DNA of 64,000 bases from Marinobacter sp. 2_MG-2023 (GCF_030546935.1 NZ_JAUOPH010000005.1:248001-312000); one strand, 5' to 3'; shown: positions 45,946-55,406, counted from the stretch's first letter. The notes: a model not told the origin generated them from the sequence alone. A program made the numbers and translations.

Positions 45946-47925
45946 TTAGCTGTCCAGGTAATCGTCTCTGGTGCGCACCCTGGGCCGCTCCCCCTTCGCC
46001 ATGGGCGCCTGATCCCCGTGGAACTGGGATTTGACCCGGCAGTCATCGCACATCTTGATAAGCTGGACGTTGTCAGAGTTCTTGTACATCCAGTGCTGGT
46101 TTTCAAGCTTCTCAACAATGCGGTTGATGGTACTGGCGACGCCAAACGGAACGCCACATTTGATGCACTCGAAAGGCTCCTCGCCATGGAGTGGGCGGGC
46201 AACCAGTGCAGCCTTGGATACGTCCAGCTGGGGCCGCATGGTGATAGCTGTTTCCGGGCAGGTACTGTCGCAGACTCCGCATTGGACACAAGCGTTTTCT
46301 GTGAACTGAATTTCGGGGCGGTCCGGGTGGTCACCAAGCGCGCCTGTCGGACATAGCGATACGCAGGCCAGGCAGAGTGTGCATTTATCAGAATCAACGT
46401 CGATGGCACCGTACGGTGCGCCTGCAGGAAGGGGGATGGGTGCTCCGACCGTGTCAGACATGGCGGCAACAGTCACTCTTGTGATGTCCCGGCGCCCGCC
46501 AACCAGCAAAACAGGATCACTCACTCTCCCGGCGTTGTCGCCAGCATCGCAAAGCTCAATCGCGTTGATAACCCGAACCCGACCCGGTGAGTTACCGCTT
46601 CCTTTGAGCATGGCTTGGGCCAATTCAACTTCGGCAGCCAAAGCCCGACGATCCAGTTCGTTGTCGGCAAGAATCAGGACTTCGGCATAGCCTGCCCCGA
46701 ATGCTGCCATTATTTCGGCGTGACCAACTCTGTCTGTGTGTTCCAGCCCCATCGGAATCAGATCGTCTGCGAGCCCATCGTCGTATCTGGCCAGATAGGC
46801 CATGGCCTCGGCGCCGGTGCCGAGGGTGTGAAAAACCAGGCGTGGGGATTCGTCGGTTTGCTCGCGATAGACCTTGGCCATAACATCCACAGCTTTGGTC
46901 AGTGCTTCGAACGGGGTTTCGTTCATGGTCACCGCTGACGTCGGGCAAACCGCCGCACAAGATCCGCAGCCGGCGCAGATATCTGAATCGATCTGGATAT
47001 GATCACCGGCAGAAAAAATTGCCTCGGTGGGGCACACATCCAGGCAGCGGGTACACCCGGGCTGGTTGGCTCGGGAGTGTGCACACAGGGATTCTTCCAG
47101 CCTGAAATACACCGTTTTTTCGAACTCGCCAACACGCTCCCGGGCAGTCAGGGCGATACGCTCCAGCTCTCCGGTCTTTTTCGGGTCAGCCCAGAAATAG
47201 CCGTTGCGCTTCTGGTGACTGGGAAATGCAGGGGCACTGCCGCGCAGATCGATAAATATGTCGCACTCGCTTCGGGCCGTGGCCTTCGATTCCCCATAGC
47301 CCAGTTCACCACGCCCGGCGGGATTGAGGGTTTGCAGGTGGGCAAACTCCAGTTTGAAGTTACCCAGTGCGCCATAAGCCCCCGTTAGCTGTCCCTTCGC
47401 CACGTCGTATGCAGCAGAAGGCAGCTGAATAGGGCCAGCATCATTAACGATGCAAGTGACTCCGAGTTCGTCCTGAACCAGCTCTGCCATTGTAATAGCC
47501 AGTTCGGTGGGGCCGACAATACAACATACACCGCTGGACAGTATGGTTTTCGCTGGTGCCATTGGGGACGGCAGCTGGGCTGCTGCAATCAGGGCCGCCT
47601 GCTTGGCGTGTAAGCGCCTGGGGTTGGCGTTTGGAGCGCTCCAGCCGGCACGGTCACGGATATCAATGGTGTGGAGCGGCGCGGCGTACTGAATCTCAGC
47701 GTATACGTCCTCGGCAAGGCGTTCGAACAAGGCTGCCTGCTGGCCACAGGCGATAAGTACATCGTTGCGGGCTCCCAGATGTTCAGCGGCAGTTTTCATG
47801 TCTTTGCCGCACAGTTGATTCACCGCGACAACATGTTCAGCGTTTGCAGCCGCCCGCAGAGCATCAGGATCGAAGGACTGTGTCTTGTCGCAGGAACATA
47901 GCAGTAGGGTTTTATGTGCTGTCAT
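45946..47925 (-). CDS. large 4Fe-4S protein of the formate dehydrogenase block
   Basis: The 659-residue protein has four ferredoxin-type clusters: CAHSRANQPGCTRCLDVCP, CAGCGSCAAVCPTSAV, CTLCLACVSLCPTGAL and CVQCGVCDSTCPETAI. The first domain (residues 1-260) has other Cys such as LLLCSCDKT. The C-terminus carries two more CxxC pairs (FECIKCGVPFG and KMCDDCRVKSQF). It has no signal peptide, so it acts in the cytoplasm, probably in electron transfer or maturation of the dehydrogenase. ATG 47925 is favoured over the longer frame. I do not know an experimentally studied relative. Confidence 0.85.
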   Translation of the reverse strand: MTAHKTLLLCSCDKTQSFDPDALRAAANAEHVVAVNQLCGKDMKTAAEHLGARNDVLIACGQQAALFERLAEDVYAEIQYAAPLHTIDIRDRAGWSAPNANPRRLHAKQAALIAAAQLPSPMAPAKTILSSGVCCIVGPTELAITMAELVQDELGVTCIVNDAGPIQLPSAAYDVAKGQLTGAYGALGNFKLEFAHLQTLNPAGRGELGYGESKATARSECDIFIDLRGSAPAFPSHQKRNGYFWADPKKTGELERIALTARERVGEFEKTVYFRLEESLCAHSRANQPGCTRCLDVCPTEAIFSAGDHIQIDSDICAGCGSCAAVCPTSAVTMNETPFEALTKAVDVMAKVYREQTDESPRLVFHTLGTGAEAMAYLARYDDGLADDLIPMGLEHTDRVGHAEIMAAFGAGYAEVLILADNELDRRALAAEVELAQAMLKGSGNSPGRVRVINAIELCDAGDNAGRVSDPVLLVGGRRDITRVTVAAMSDTVGAPIPLPAGAPYGAIDVDSDKCTLCLACVSLCPTGALGDHPDRPEIQFTENACVQCGVCDSTCPETAITMRPQLDVSKAALVARPLHGEEPFECIKCGVPFGVASTINRIVEKLENQHWMYKNSDNVQLIKMCDDCRVKSQFHGDQAPMAKGERPRVRTRDDYLDS

Positions 47926-48066
47926 CAGGAACCTGGCTCTTTTCGTTGTTGTTATCCATAAACGAATTGGTTTTACTGTCCGAGCATGCCACAGCCATTT
48001 ACGTTTGGACAATTGGATAAGTGTCCGGTTCCTGCTAGTTTCAGGCTATAACAAAAGAGAAATGTT

Positions 48067-48645
48067 ATGAGCAGTCGAACAGATCAGTGGAGACGCGAGG
48101 TACAAGTCGGGGTCGTCGTTCGCCGGTCGCCAGGCGTTACCCGCTGGGCGCGTGATATCTGGAAGCCAGTCGCCATTATACCGGGTGCACCGGAGGCTTT
48201 TTGGAAAGAACTGGTTCACGAGGGCGAGGTGGTCGATTTCCATGCAGGCACAGTGACCATGGAGTTGTTTCGCGCCGATGTGGAGGGGTATCTGGTGTCC
48301 CTCAATATGAGCGTTCCTTCAGTCTGGGTCGTCATGGATAAAGATGTAACGGGCCGGTCTCCATCGGGGTGGGTTGTCAGCACCGTAACTGCTAGCGCCC
48401 ATGAGGCACTGGATTCTCTTGATAGCGGCGAGAGTATTGTTGAAGCGGTGCCTGTTCCAGAGTCCATGGCGGCCTGGATCAAAGAGTTTGTCGACATGCA
48501 TTATATAGAAGAGCCGTTCAAGAAACGCCGTCGCGACGAGATCCGTGTTGATGGTATCGAGGACGCAAAAGGCGATCCGCGTATCCGTCAGGACAGCGAT
48601 GTCTATCGCGCTCCCGCCAACATCAAAAAGCCGAGGCTGCAGTGA
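48067..48645 (+). CDS. DUF3305-family protein of formate dehydrogenase clusters
   Basis: The 192-residue soluble protein has the DUF3305-type core: VGVVVRRSPGVTRWARDIWK, LNMSVPSVWVVM and a conserved ESMAAWIKEFVDMHY. Members sit beside formate dehydrogenase and molybdenum cofactor genes; the function is unknown. The next gene starts in TGATG overlap with its stop, so DUF3305 and DUF3306 are made together. It is divergent from the 4Fe-4S gene. Confidence 0.85.
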   Translation: MSSRTDQWRREVQVGVVVRRSPGVTRWARDIWKPVAIIPGAPEAFWKELVHEGEVVDFHAGTVTMELFRADVEGYLVSLNMSVPSVWVVMDKDVTGRSPSGWVVSTVTASAHEALDSLDSGESIVEAVPVPESMAAWIKEFVDMHYIEEPFKKRRRDEIRVDGIEDAKGDPRIRQDSDVYRAPANIKKPRLQ

Positions 48646-49244
48646 TGGCCGAGTCACGTTTACAGCGCTGGTCGCGCAGAAAAGCAGAGGCGGACAGAAA
48701 GACTGATCCCGCTTCTGCTCCCTCTGCAGAGCCTGTTCCCTCTCCTGAAGAGCAGGAGAGGGCGCTGAATGAGGCTTTGTCTGAACAGGAAATACTCGAT
48801 AAATACGGTTTGCCTGATCCGGACAATATTGAGTTGGGGACAGACGTTACCGGGTTTATGCGAAAAGAGATTCCTGATCTGCTGCGCCGCAAAGCGCTGC
48901 GATCACTCTGGAAATCCAACCCCGTTCTGGCGGTATTGGATGGCCTTAACGATTATGATGAGGATTTCACTGACGCTGGTATGACAGTTAAAGGTGCAAA
49001 GACCCTATACAAAGTGGGTCAAGGTTTGATTGATAAAACCAGGAAAATCGATGCGCAACTCGAAAATCCGGTCGACGCACCAGTGGAAACACCAGATCCG
49101 GTTGAGGCTGTAAGAACTGCAGAAAAACCGGAGCCCAGGGTTGCTGTTGATCCACTGCCCGATGAGCGTAGCGTCGAATCCTCAGTTGGCGAAGCTGATG
49201 TAGATGTCGTGCCGCACTACCGCCCCAGAATGCGTTTTGAGTAA
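48645..49244 (+). CDS. DUF3306-family protein of formate dehydrogenase clusters
   Basis: The 199-residue protein begins MAESRLQRWSRRKAEADR, the usual DUF3306 start. It has a disordered Pro/Glu linker and then the core LPDPDNIELGTDVTGFMRKE followed by LLRRKALRSLWKSNPVLAVL. The C-terminal third is Pro/Glu-rich and probably disordered. Coupled to DUF3305; function unknown. ATG 48645 is used because it overlaps the upstream stop. Confidence 0.85.
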   Translation: MAESRLQRWSRRKAEADRKTDPASAPSAEPVPSPEEQERALNEALSEQEILDKYGLPDPDNIELGTDVTGFMRKEIPDLLRRKALRSLWKSNPVLAVLDGLNDYDEDFTDAGMTVKGAKTLYKVGQGLIDKTRKIDAQLENPVDAPVETPDPVEAVRTAEKPEPRVAVDPLPDERSVESSVGEADVDVVPHYRPRMRFE

Positions 49245-49333
49245 TCGTATTCAGGTGCGAAGTTGCGCCTGCGTTGGATCGGCGCTATAAAGATAAACAG
49301 TACAAAAATTAATCAAAAGCTAAGGATTGAGAC

Positions 49334-49945
49334 TTGCTCAACACTGCTGAAGTTCAATGCCCTCGCTCGATCAGTGACGAGGATCGAGCGAGGGCTCAGA
49401 TTTATCAATTACTGGGGGTCCTGCTGGGAAACCCTCCCTCGGCAGAGCTGCTTGAAGGCTTGGCGTCGTTAGAGGGTGATGACACGCCTCTTGGCTCGGT
49501 TTCTAAAAATCTGGCCGCTCTGGCGCAGCGCACCTCGTCGCCAGATGTTGAAAGCGAGTACAACAACCTGTTCGTTGGACTCGGTCGAGGAGAGCTTCTG
49601 CCATACGCCAGCTATTACCTCACAGGTTTTTTGAACGAGAAGCCCCTTGCGGAATTGCGTACAGATCTCTTGGCCCGGGGCATCAAAGCCCGTAGCGATG
49701 TTAAGGAACCGGAAGATCACATAGGAACGCTTTGTGAAATTATGGCGGGCATCATTTCCGGTGAATTCCCCTGTGATAGCAGCCTGGCCTCGCAAAAGGC
49801 CTTTTTCGACGCACATCTGGCGAAGTGGGCGGCATTATTTTTTACAGATTTGGAAGAAGCGCAAAGTGCCATCTTCTACACACCTGTGGGCTCGCTTGGG
49901 CGGGTCTTCATTACGATAGAGGCGGATGCCTTTGCAATTCAGTAA
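49334..49945 (+). CDS. TorD/DmsD-family chaperone for formate dehydrogenase
   Basis: The 203-residue helical protein has the TorD family blocks ARAQIYQLLGVLLGNPPSAE, SEYNNLFVGLGRGELLPYAS and a C-terminal FYTPVGSLGRVFITIE. Such chaperones bind the Tat signal of their molybdoenzyme and hold it until the cofactor is in place. The TTG start at 49334 has AAGGA at suitable spacing. It lies directly upstream of the dehydrogenase genes, so FdhA is the likely client. Confidence 0.88.
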   Translation: MLNTAEVQCPRSISDEDRARAQIYQLLGVLLGNPPSAELLEGLASLEGDDTPLGSVSKNLAALAQRTSSPDVESEYNNLFVGLGRGELLPYASYYLTGFLNEKPLAELRTDLLARGIKARSDVKEPEDHIGTLCEIMAGIISGEFPCDSSLASQKAFFDAHLAKWAALFFTDLEEAQSAIFYTPVGSLGRVFITIEADAFAIQ

Positions 49946-49986
49946 CCGGGGCCTGAATGGTCCCTTAACCCAGGGGGAGGTGTCCT

Positions 49987-50178
49987 ATGGACAACCCTAA
50001 GCGTGACAACAGCCGTCGCCGTTTCCTGCAAATGGCCGCAGCCGCAGCTCCCGCTGCCGTTGCAATGACGGTTGCACCGAACGCCGCAGCGGAGGTCGTC
50101 AGACAAGACGCGCCGAAGAGTCGCGGACTACGTGATACGGAACACACACGTAAATATTTCGAATCGGCTCGCTTTTGA
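49987..50178 (+). CDS. formate dehydrogenase region Tat-signal peptide protein (TIGR02811-like)
   Basis: The 63-residue protein is mostly a twin-arginine signal: RRRFLQMAAAAAPAAVAMTV, followed by about 30 residues ending HTRKYFESARF. It matches in size and layout the small family named for its place before formate dehydrogenase genes. Its GGGGAGG site at 49974-49980 is strong. It may be a small periplasmic partner or a decoy for the chaperone; the role is unknown. Confidence 0.87.
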   Translation: MDNPKRDNSRRRFLQMAAAAAPAAVAMTVAPNAAAEVVRQDAPKSRGLRDTEHTRKYFESARF

Positions 50179-50267
50179 GGAAGCGTGATCCATTCAAGAT
50201 TGCGTGATGCTCTTGGATGATCACACCTCCAGAAAAAACGAGAATAATAATGAGAGAGGTATGAGAC

Positions 50268-53153
50268 ATGTTAAGGAAGAAGACCAACGGGGTAGCGAAA
50301 GGCCCCCGTGCAGGCTCTTTACTTTCATCTCTCGCTGCCAAGACTCTGGATCGTCGTCAGTTCTTAACGACCTCTGGTGTCGCAGTGGGTGGTTTGGCGG
50401 CATTGTCGCTGACGTCGGGACGGGTTGAAGCTGCGACCCCATCGACCAGTGGTGGCGAAGTCGTCCGTAAAAAATCGGTGTGTACGCACTGCTCGGTAGG
50501 CTGCACGGTAGAAGCCGAAGTCCAGAACGGCGTATGGACCGGCCAGGAGCCAGGTTGGGACAGCCCTTTTAATTTGGGGTCCCACTGCGCCAAAGGTGCT
50601 TCGGTGCGCGAGCATGCGCATGGCGAGCGTCGACTGAAGTCGCCCATGAAAATGGTCAACGGTCAGTGGCAGAAGATTTCCTGGGATACGGCCATCAATG
50701 AGATCGGCGACAAGATGCTGCAGATCCGCGACGAGAGCGGGCCTGACTCGGTCTACTGGCTGGGCAGTGCCAAGTTCAACAACGAGCAGGCTTACCTGTA
50801 TCGTAAATTTGCTGCCTACTGGGGCACAAATAACGTTGATCACCAGGCGCGAATCTGTCACTCCACCACCGTAGCCGGCGTAGCCAACACCTGGGGCTAC
50901 GGTGCGATGACCAACTCCTACAACGACATTCACAATTCCAAAGCGATCTTCATCATCGGGGGCAACCCCGCAGAGGCACACCCTGTATCGCTTCTGCATG
51001 TTCTGAAGGCCAAAGAAGAAAACAACGCGCCGCTGATTGTGTGTGACCCGAGATTCACACGCACCGCAGCTCATGCTGATGAGTTTGTCCGTTTCCGGCC
51101 CGGCTCAGACGTTGCCTTGGTCTGGGGTATTCTGTGGCATATTTTCGAGAATAAGTGGGAAGATAAAGAGTTCATCCGCACCCGGGTCTGGGGAATGGAT
51201 GAGATTCGTGAAGAGGTGAAACGCTGGAATCCGGAAGAAGTCGAGCGTGTAACCGGGGCGCCGGGCGCTCAGCTTGAGCGTGTCGCCCGCACCCTGGCCA
51301 ATAACCGCCCGGGCACGGTGATCTGGTGTATGGGTGGTACCCAGCACTCCAACGGCAACAACAACACGCGAGCATACTGCATCCTGCAGCTGGCTCTGGG
51401 TAATATGGGTACTCCCGGCGGCGGCACTAATATCTTCCGTGGTCACGACAATGTGCAGGGCGCCACGGACCTTGGCGTTCTGGCTGACACCCTGCCGGGT
51501 TACTACGGCCTGAGCGCGGGCGCCTGGGCCCACTGGGCGCGCGTATGGGAGGAAGACACGGATTGGCTGAAAGGTCGGTTTGCCGTGTGGGACAAAAACG
51601 GCAAGTCCAAAAACATGATGAATGAGAAGGGTATTCCCGTCTCTCGCTGGATCGATGGTGTTCTGGAAGCCAAGGAAAATCTTGAACAGCCTGACAACAC
51701 CCGCGCCATGGTTCTGTGGGGGCATGCGCCCAACTCCCAGACCCGAATGCTTGAAATGAAGGAAGCCATGGAGAAACTGGATCTTCTGGTGGTGGTCGAT
51801 CCTTTCCCGACCGTTTCGGCGGTGCTGCATGATCGCAAAGATGGCGCTTACCTGTTGCCAACGACCACCCAGTTCGAGACCCGTGGTTCCGTAACCGCAT
51901 CGAACCGGTCGCTCCAGTGGCGTGAAACCGTTATCGAGCCACTGTTTGACTCGAAGGTTGATCACGAAATCATGAAGCTGTTTGCGGATAAATTCGGCTT
52001 CACCGATCGTATGTTCCGCAACATCGCTATTGAAGGCGATGAGCCTGTGATCGAGGACCTCACTCGCGAATTCAACCGCGGAATGTGGACAATCGGCTAC
52101 ACGGGCCAGTCGCCTGAGCGCCTCAAGAAACACATGCAGTATCAGCACCACTTCGACAGGACTACCCTTCGTGCAAGTGGTGGGCCATGCGATGGAGATA
52201 TCTACGGTTTGCCCTGGCCCAGTTGGGGTACGCCAGAGATGAACCATCCGGGAACACCGAACCTGTACGATATGTCGTTGCCGGTGTCTGAGGGGGGGCT
52301 AACCTTCCGTGCCCGGTTCGGTGTCGAGCGCAATGGCGAAAACCTATTGGCAGAAGGGGTCTACTCGAAAAACTCCGATATCAAGGACGGATATCCCGAG
52401 TTCACCATGCAAATGTTGATGGATCTGGGGTGGGATGGAGATCTTACGGCTGAAGAGCGTGCCACCATAGACGCGATTGCCGGCCCCGAGACTAACTGGA
52501 AGACCGACCTGTCCGGCGGTATACAACGTGTTGCGATCAAACACGAGTGTGCACCTTTTGGTAACGCCAAGGCGCGGACTGTGGTGTGGAACTTCCCGGA
52601 TCCTGTGCCGATTCACCGAGAGCCGCTCTACACGACACGCCGAGACTTGGTCAAAGATTATCCGACCTATGCAGACAAGACGTTCTGGCGTGTTCCTACC
52701 TTGTACGAGTCCATTCAGAAGAAAGACTTCAGCAAGGACTTCCCCATCATCCTGACCTCCGGTCGTCTGGTCGAATATGAGGGTGGCGGTGACGAGACGC
52801 GCTCCAACCCCTGGCTGGCAGAATTGCAGCAGGACATGTTTATTGAGGTGAATCCTCGAGACGCGAATAACCTGAACATCCGCGATGGCAATGATGTTTG
52901 GGTTGCCGGTCCGGAAGGCGGGCGCATTAAAGTCAAGGCAATGGTGACCGAACGTGTCGGTGAGGGCGTAGCCTTCATGCCGTTCCACTTCGGCGGGCAC
53001 CTGGAAGGTAAGTCTCTGAGGGATAAGTATCCCAAAGGCTCTGATCCTTATGTTCTGGGTGAATCTACAAACGTTGTTCAAACATATGGGTATGACTCGG
53101 TCACGCAGATGCAAGAGACCAAATCCACTCTGTGTTCGATCATGCCGGCATAA
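50268..53153 (+). CDS. fdhA: formate dehydrogenase catalytic subunit (molybdenum/tungsten bis-MGD)
   Basis: The 961-residue protein has a Tat signal (LDRRQFLTTSGVAVGGLAAL), a [4Fe-4S] site (C72, C75, C79 and C107) and the metal ligand C197 followed by His198 in DHQARICHSTTVAG. The ligand is Cys, not selenocysteine as in E. coli FdnG, and no in-frame UGA is needed. Molybdopterin domains run to the C-terminus. It oxidises formate in the periplasm and passes electrons to FdhB and FdhC and so to quinone. The surrounding block supplies its metal, cofactor, sulfur and chaperone. Confidence 0.96.
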   Translation: MLRKKTNGVAKGPRAGSLLSSLAAKTLDRRQFLTTSGVAVGGLAALSLTSGRVEAATPSTSGGEVVRKKSVCTHCSVGCTVEAEVQNGVWTGQEPGWDSPFNLGSHCAKGASVREHAHGERRLKSPMKMVNGQWQKISWDTAINEIGDKMLQIRDESGPDSVYWLGSAKFNNEQAYLYRKFAAYWGTNNVDHQARICHSTTVAGVANTWGYGAMTNSYNDIHNSKAIFIIGGNPAEAHPVSLLHVLKAKEENNAPLIVCDPRFTRTAAHADEFVRFRPGSDVALVWGILWHIFENKWEDKEFIRTRVWGMDEIREEVKRWNPEEVERVTGAPGAQLERVARTLANNRPGTVIWCMGGTQHSNGNNNTRAYCILQLALGNMGTPGGGTNIFRGHDNVQGATDLGVLADTLPGYYGLSAGAWAHWARVWEEDTDWLKGRFAVWDKNGKSKNMMNEKGIPVSRWIDGVLEAKENLEQPDNTRAMVLWGHAPNSQTRMLEMKEAMEKLDLLVVVDPFPTVSAVLHDRKDGAYLLPTTTQFETRGSVTASNRSLQWRETVIEPLFDSKVDHEIMKLFADKFGFTDRMFRNIAIEGDEPVIEDLTREFNRGMWTIGYTGQSPERLKKHMQYQHHFDRTTLRASGGPCDGDIYGLPWPSWGTPEMNHPGTPNLYDMSLPVSEGGLTFRARFGVERNGENLLAEGVYSKNSDIKDGYPEFTMQMLMDLGWDGDLTAEERATIDAIAGPETNWKTDLSGGIQRVAIKHECAPFGNAKARTVVWNFPDPVPIHREPLYTTRRDLVKDYPTYADKTFWRVPTLYESIQKKDFSKDFPIILTSGRLVEYEGGGDETRSNPWLAELQQDMFIEVNPRDANNLNIRDGNDVWVAGPEGGRIKVKAMVTERVGEGVAFMPFHFGGHLEGKSLRDKYPKGSDPYVLGESTNVVQTYGYDSVTQMQETKSTLCSIMPA

Positions 53154-53168
53154 CAAGAGGTGTAGACC

Positions 53169-53777
53169 ATGGCACTTGAAGGACAAGCACGCGCAAAATT
53201 CCTTTGCGACGCCGAACGCTGCATCGAATGTAATGCCTGCGTGACGGCCTGTAAGAATGAGCATGAAGTCCCCTGGGGTATCAACCGTCGACGCGTGGTG
53301 ACCATCGAAGATGGTAAGCCTGGCGAGCGCTCGATCTCGGTAGCTTGCATGCACTGTTCAGATGCGCCTTGTATGGCGGTTTGTCCGGTGGATTGCTTCT
53401 ACCAGACTGAAGACGGCATCGTGTTGCACTCCAAGGATCTGTGTATTGGTTGTGGGTATTGCTTCTACGCCTGCCCCTTCGGCGCACCCCAGTTTCCCCA
53501 GGCGGGTAACTTTGGTAGCCGTGGCAAAATGGACAAATGTACATTCTGCGCAGGCGGTCCCGAAGAAGACAACTCCGAGGCTGAGTTCTCCAAATACGGG
53601 CGCAACCGTATCGCAGAGGGCAAGCTACCACTCTGTGCAGAAATGTGTTCGACCAAAGCTTTGTTGGCCGGTGATGGCAACGAGGTGGCGGACATCTATC
53701 GTCAGCGTGTCGTGAGTCGTGGTTTCGGTTCGGGCGCCTGGGGTTGGGGCACAGCCTACGAGAAGAAAGGTGCATAA
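53169..53777 (+). CDS. fdhB: formate dehydrogenase iron-sulfur subunit
   Basis: The 202-residue protein has four [4Fe-4S] motifs: CIECNACVTACKNEHEVPWG, CMHCSDAPCMAVCPVDC, CIGCGYCFYACPFGAP and the pair CTFCAGG with CAEMCSTKALLAGDG. It wires FdhA to the cytochrome b subunit. It lacks the C-terminal membrane anchor of E. coli FdnH, so it is held by its partners. It starts 15 bp after fdhA. Confidence 0.95.
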   Translation: MALEGQARAKFLCDAERCIECNACVTACKNEHEVPWGINRRRVVTIEDGKPGERSISVACMHCSDAPCMAVCPVDCFYQTEDGIVLHSKDLCIGCGYCFYACPFGAPQFPQAGNFGSRGKMDKCTFCAGGPEEDNSEAEFSKYGRNRIAEGKLPLCAEMCSTKALLAGDGNEVADIYRQRVVSRGFGSGAWGWGTAYEKKGA

Positions 53778-53862
53778 GTTCGCCTGAGTGTTCCGGGGCC
53801 TGTTGGCCCCGGGCATGGTGAGGCAACGAATTCTTCTTGTTTGATTCTGTTGGAGTGCGCTC

Positions 53863-55035
53863 ATGAACTTAAAGTTATTTGGTGCCGCCGTCTTTGTGCT
53901 GGCGACACTGTTATTCAATTCTGCCTGGGCGCAAGAAGCCCCTTCGGTTGACCGGGCAGCGACCGGGGGTGCGCAAACCCTGGAAGACATCATGGCTCGT
54001 CAGGAGAAGTTGAAAGTTGACGAGGCTTTCCGGTCTGAAAATCTGGGTGATCCCGCCTCAGCCGCACCGGCAACCGAGCAATTGGGTACGCGGGGTGGAG
54101 TGTCTGTCTCGGACACTTACCGTTCCATTCGCTATAACCGCTTTGACGCCTACACACCGGCCAGGGGGCCGGCGGCTGACGTTCTGATCCAGGACGCCGG
54201 GATGACATGGTACAAACTGCGTGAGGGGCCGATCATCACTTATGGTGGCGGTGCGCTTCTGGGCTTCATCGCCCTTCTGGTCGTGTTTTACCTCATTCGC
54301 GGAAAAATCATGATCGATGGCGGCCCGGCAGGCACCACGATTCAGCGATTCAAAGCCATCGAGCGGTTTGGTCATTGGCTGTTGGCCGGCTCGTTTATTG
54401 CGCTGGGAATAACTGGCCTCATTACCCTGATGGGGCGAAGTTTTCTGATCCCTGTCATGGGGGCCGACGCCTTTGCGACTCTGGCTGCCGGCTCCAAGTG
54501 GGTTCATAACAATATTTCCTGGTCCTTTATGCTCGGATTGGTAATGACGTTTGTTATGTGGGTGGCGCACAACATCCCTGGCAAGCTCGATTGGCAGTGG
54601 CTCAAGGCGGGTGGCGGTATTTTTACCAAATCCCATCCTTCAGCGAGAAAATTCAACGCCGGTCAGAAGATCGTTTTCTGGACTGTTATGGTGTTGGGTT
54701 TCTCGCTCTCTCTGTCTGGCTTGTCTCTGTTGTTTCCATTTCAAATGCCTATGTTTGCCGAGACCTTCAGTGTCATAAACGGGGTTTTGGGAACAGACTT
54801 CGCGACGGCTCTGACACCCCATGAAGAGATGCAGTACGCCAACATATGGCACTCGATTATGGCGTTTGTCATGATGCTCGCCATTATTGCTCATATTTAT
54901 ATCGGCACCGTCGGCATGGAAGGTGCGTTCGATGCTATGGGTAACGGTCAGGTTGATGTGGAATGGGCGCGCCAACATCACGATTTGTGGGTGGCCGAGG
55001 TTGAGTCCAGACAAGGTAAGGGGGGATTGTCGTGA
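53863..55035 (+). CDS. fdhC: formate dehydrogenase cytochrome b subunit
   Basis: The 390-residue membrane protein has an N-terminal signal or helix (LFGAAVFVLATLLFNSAWAQ), an extra periplasmic region (residues about 28-120) and about five further membrane segments with histidines for haem b (ERFGHWLLAGSFIALG, WVHNNISWSFM, ANIWHSIMAFVMMLA and IAHIYIGTVGME). It takes electrons to the quinone pool. The N-terminal extension is longer than in E. coli FdnI. It overlaps a 42-codon gene by 4 bp. Confidence 0.94.
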   Translation: MNLKLFGAAVFVLATLLFNSAWAQEAPSVDRAATGGAQTLEDIMARQEKLKVDEAFRSENLGDPASAAPATEQLGTRGGVSVSDTYRSIRYNRFDAYTPARGPAADVLIQDAGMTWYKLREGPIITYGGGALLGFIALLVVFYLIRGKIMIDGGPAGTTIQRFKAIERFGHWLLAGSFIALGITGLITLMGRSFLIPVMGADAFATLAAGSKWVHNNISWSFMLGLVMTFVMWVAHNIPGKLDWQWLKAGGGIFTKSHPSARKFNAGQKIVFWTVMVLGFSLSLSGLSLLFPFQMPMFAETFSVINGVLGTDFATALTPHEEMQYANIWHSIMAFVMMLAIIAHIYIGTVGMEGAFDAMGNGQVDVEWARQHHDLWVAEVESRQGKGGLS

Positions 55036-55160
55036 AGGTTATGATTTCTGCGTTTGTCGTGTCTTTGTTGATTGCCTCCCTCGCGCCAGTGGTTCTGAAT
55101 CAATTCGGGTGGTCGTCCGCCGAGCAGGGAAGTAGTGAAACGAGCGTGCGTCTTGACTGA
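55032..55160 (+). CDS. 42-residue single-span membrane protein after the cytochrome b subunit
   Basis: GTG 55032 overlaps the fdhC stop in a GTGA arrangement, and the frame runs 42 codons to TGA at 55158-55160. The product starts MKVMISAFVVSLLIASLAPV, a single membrane helix with a short polar tail. It overlaps the TusA-like start by 26 bp. Its tight coupling on both sides suggests a real small subunit or stabiliser of the membrane enzyme, but there is no family evidence. Confidence 0.6.
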   Translation: MKVMISAFVVSLLIASLAPVVLNQFGWSSAEQGSSETSVRLD

Positions 55161-55392
55161 TCAATCAGCAACACATCAAATCGATGCTGTCGGTTTGGTG
55201 TGCCCTCTCCCTGTTTTGCGTTTTAAAAAACGTATCCAGGGTTTGCCCAGCGGGACGCAAGTGGAATTCCTGGCCGACGACCCCACTGGTCGTCGGGACT
55301 TACAGGCACTGTGTGAAATAGCTGGTCACAGGATTGAATGGATCCGGGAAGAGGAGGCGGGCGTCATCCGTTATTGTATCTGCCTGGCGTGA
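55135..55392 (+). CDS. TusA-like sulfur carrier in the formate dehydrogenase operon
   Basis: The 85-residue protein has the SirA/TusA fold and the CPxP motif: IDAVGLVCPLPVLRFKKRI with C23. The tail VIRYCICLA carries extra cysteines. TusA-like proteins carry persulfide sulfur. Beside fdhD it may pass sulfur to the cofactor of formate dehydrogenase. The GTG at 55135 with AGGGA upstream is used; a TTG at 55153 is an alternative. It closes the plus-strand operon, converging on moaE. Confidence 0.87.
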   Translation: MKRACVLTDQSATHQIDAVGLVCPLPVLRFKKRIQGLPSGTQVEFLADDPTGRRDLQALCEIAGHRIEWIREEEAGVIRYCICLA

Positions 55393-55406
55393 CCCATATT
55401 TTGGGG

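Noticed and set aside
50268..53153. Selenocysteine in the formate dehydrogenase catalytic subunit
   Set aside because: The metal ligand position is a Cys codon and the frame is open throughout, so no UGA decoding is needed.
50364..53354. Long minus-strand ORFs opposite fdhA and fdhB
   Set aside because: They are antisense frames of strongly supported enzyme genes with no recognisable protein motifs.
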